Part shown: positions 7,320-7,731 of the stretch, piece after piece
Layout of the letters: every line of letters starts with the position of its first letter
Position numbering within the stretch: position 1 is the stretch's first letter
DNA from: Eudoraea sp.
GTDB taxonomy: Bacteria; Bacteroidota; Bacteroidia; Flavobacteriales; Flavobacteriaceae
Reading direction: 5' to 3'
Length of the DNA stretch: 7,731 nt
NCBI GenBank assembly: GCA_013042125.1
Contig: JABDQS010000263.1
Span: 1-7,731 of the forward strand
The notes under the pieces: generated by a model
The model's database searches: none
Told to the model about the DNA's origin: nothing
What the model saw: the letters and a program-made list of their open reading frames with translations, nothing else
Position numbers and translations under genes: made by a program

Positions 7320-7327
7320 TATTTTTG
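7320..7327 (+). promoter_or_regulatory. Possible promoter -7 element of tatD (TATTTTTG)
   Basis: This is an exact TAnnTTTG match, identical to the element before sucA, and ends 4 bp before the tatD ATG at 7332. If used, transcription would begin at or within a few bases of the start codon, implying a leaderless or near-leaderless mRNA. The nearest upstream TTG (7304-7306) is closer than the usual -33 spacing, so the match could be chance in an AT-rich stretch. Confidence 0.35.
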
Positions 7328-7331
7328 TTTC

Positions 7332-7731
7332 ATGCTTATAACAGATACACATACACACTTATACAGTGAAGCATTTGATGAGGACCGGGAGGAGGTAATC
7401 AAAAAAGCAATAGACAAGGGAATAGAGCGCTTTTTTATCCCGGCTATTGATTCGGGATATACCAAAGCTATGTTCGATCTGGAAAAAGCATTTCCAAAGA
7501 ATGTGTTTTTAATGATGGGGTTACACCCAACACATGTGAAGGAAAATTATTTGGAAGAATTGGCACATGTGGAGAACATGCTCCTGCAACGCTCCTTCTG
7601 CGCTATTGGTGAAATTGGGATCGATCTTTATTGGGACAAGACTTTTTTAAAAGAACAGCAAGAGGCTTTTAAAAAACAAATTGTCCTGGCAAAGAAATTC
7701 GGATTGCCTATTGTGATCCATTGTCGTGACT
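7332..7731 (+). CDS. tatD: TatD-family metal-dependent hydrolase/DNase, 3'-truncated by window edge
   Basis: The first 133 residues are visible, about half of the roughly 255-265 expected. The product is a TIM-barrel metal-dependent hydrolase of the amidohydrolase superfamily; characterised members are cytosolic 3'-5' exonucleases/DNases. Metal-site motifs are present: TDTHTHL (His7 and His9), GLHPTHV (His65), AIGEIGID (Glu94) and IVIHCRD (His130). The remaining C-terminal His and Asp ligands lie beyond the window. The ATG at 7332 gives the standard MLITDTHTHL start; no Shine-Dalgarno is visible and the start lies 39 bp from the divergent retropepsin start. The family has several paralogues (TatD, YcfH, YjjV types) and this fragment does not decide between them, so the symbol is used in the family sense. 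Confidence 0.9.
   Translation, partial: MLITDTHTHLYSEAFDEDREEVIKKAIDKGIERFFIPAIDSGYTKAMFDLEKAFPKNVFLMMGLHPTHVKENYLEELAHVENMLLQRSFCAIGEIGIDLYWDKTFLKEQQEAFKKQIVLAKKFGLPIVIHCRD

Noticed and set aside
7293..7358. Upstream start of the retropepsin gene at 7358
   Set aside because: It adds a Cys-rich, non-family-like stretch and overlaps the start of the divergent tatD. ATG 7292 gives a sensible basic N-terminus.
1..7731. Mobile element, CRISPR, phage or defence cassette
   Set aside because: No transposase, integrase, direct-repeat array or terminal inverted repeats were seen. Apart from one unrecognised 123-aa gene, the content is core metabolism, envelope proteins and hydrolases.

Overview
The window most likely comes from the Flavobacteriaceae (Bacteroidota), probably a marine or environmental species. 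Four observations support this. The predicted proteins resemble flavobacterial versions of their families. Two exact copies of the Bacteroidota promoter element TAnnTTTG (both TATTTTTG) lie just upstream of genes. Start codons lack strong Shine-Dalgarno sequences. Two secreted proteins have the N-terminal 'FSQ' signal-peptide end typical of the group. No rRNA, tRNA, CRISPR array, insertion sequence or phage gene is visible, and the region reads as ordinary chromosomal core.

Layout. (1) 1-706: the 3' two thirds of galE (UDP-glucose 4-epimerase), cut by the left window edge. (2) 760-1131: a 123-aa protein of unknown function, same strand. (3) 1128-1661, minus strand: a small secreted beta-barrel-like protein, convergent with gene 2 (the stop codons overlap) and divergent from sucA. 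(4) 1760-4564: sucA, the E1 component of 2-oxoglutarate dehydrogenase, with a promoter element at 1719-1726. (5) 4574-5539: a secreted M23-type peptidoglycan peptidase interrupted by one in-frame TAA at 5039-5041. (6) 5566-6804: sucB, the E2 dihydrolipoyl succinyltransferase. (7) 6846-7292, minus strand: a small retropepsin-like aspartic protease. (8) 7332-7731: the first 133 residues of a TatD-family metal-dependent hydrolase, cut by the right edge.

How the genes work together. sucA and sucB provide E1 and E2 of the 2-oxoglutarate dehydrogenase complex of the TCA cycle. The third subunit, E3 (lipoamide dehydrogenase), is not in the window. The two genes sit in a tight same-strand cluster (gaps of 9 and 26 bp) with the M23 gene between them, so all three are probably co-transcribed from the promoter before sucA. 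The other genes have no evident link to this pathway.

The most notable observation is the M23 gene. The reading frame continues unchanged on both sides of the TAA for a total of 322 codons, and the sequence around the stop reads as an uninterrupted M23 domain with a single aromatic residue replaced by the stop. This could be a recent nonsense mutation, a sequencing or assembly error, or, least likely, a readthrough event. I found no convincing previously undescribed multi-gene system here.
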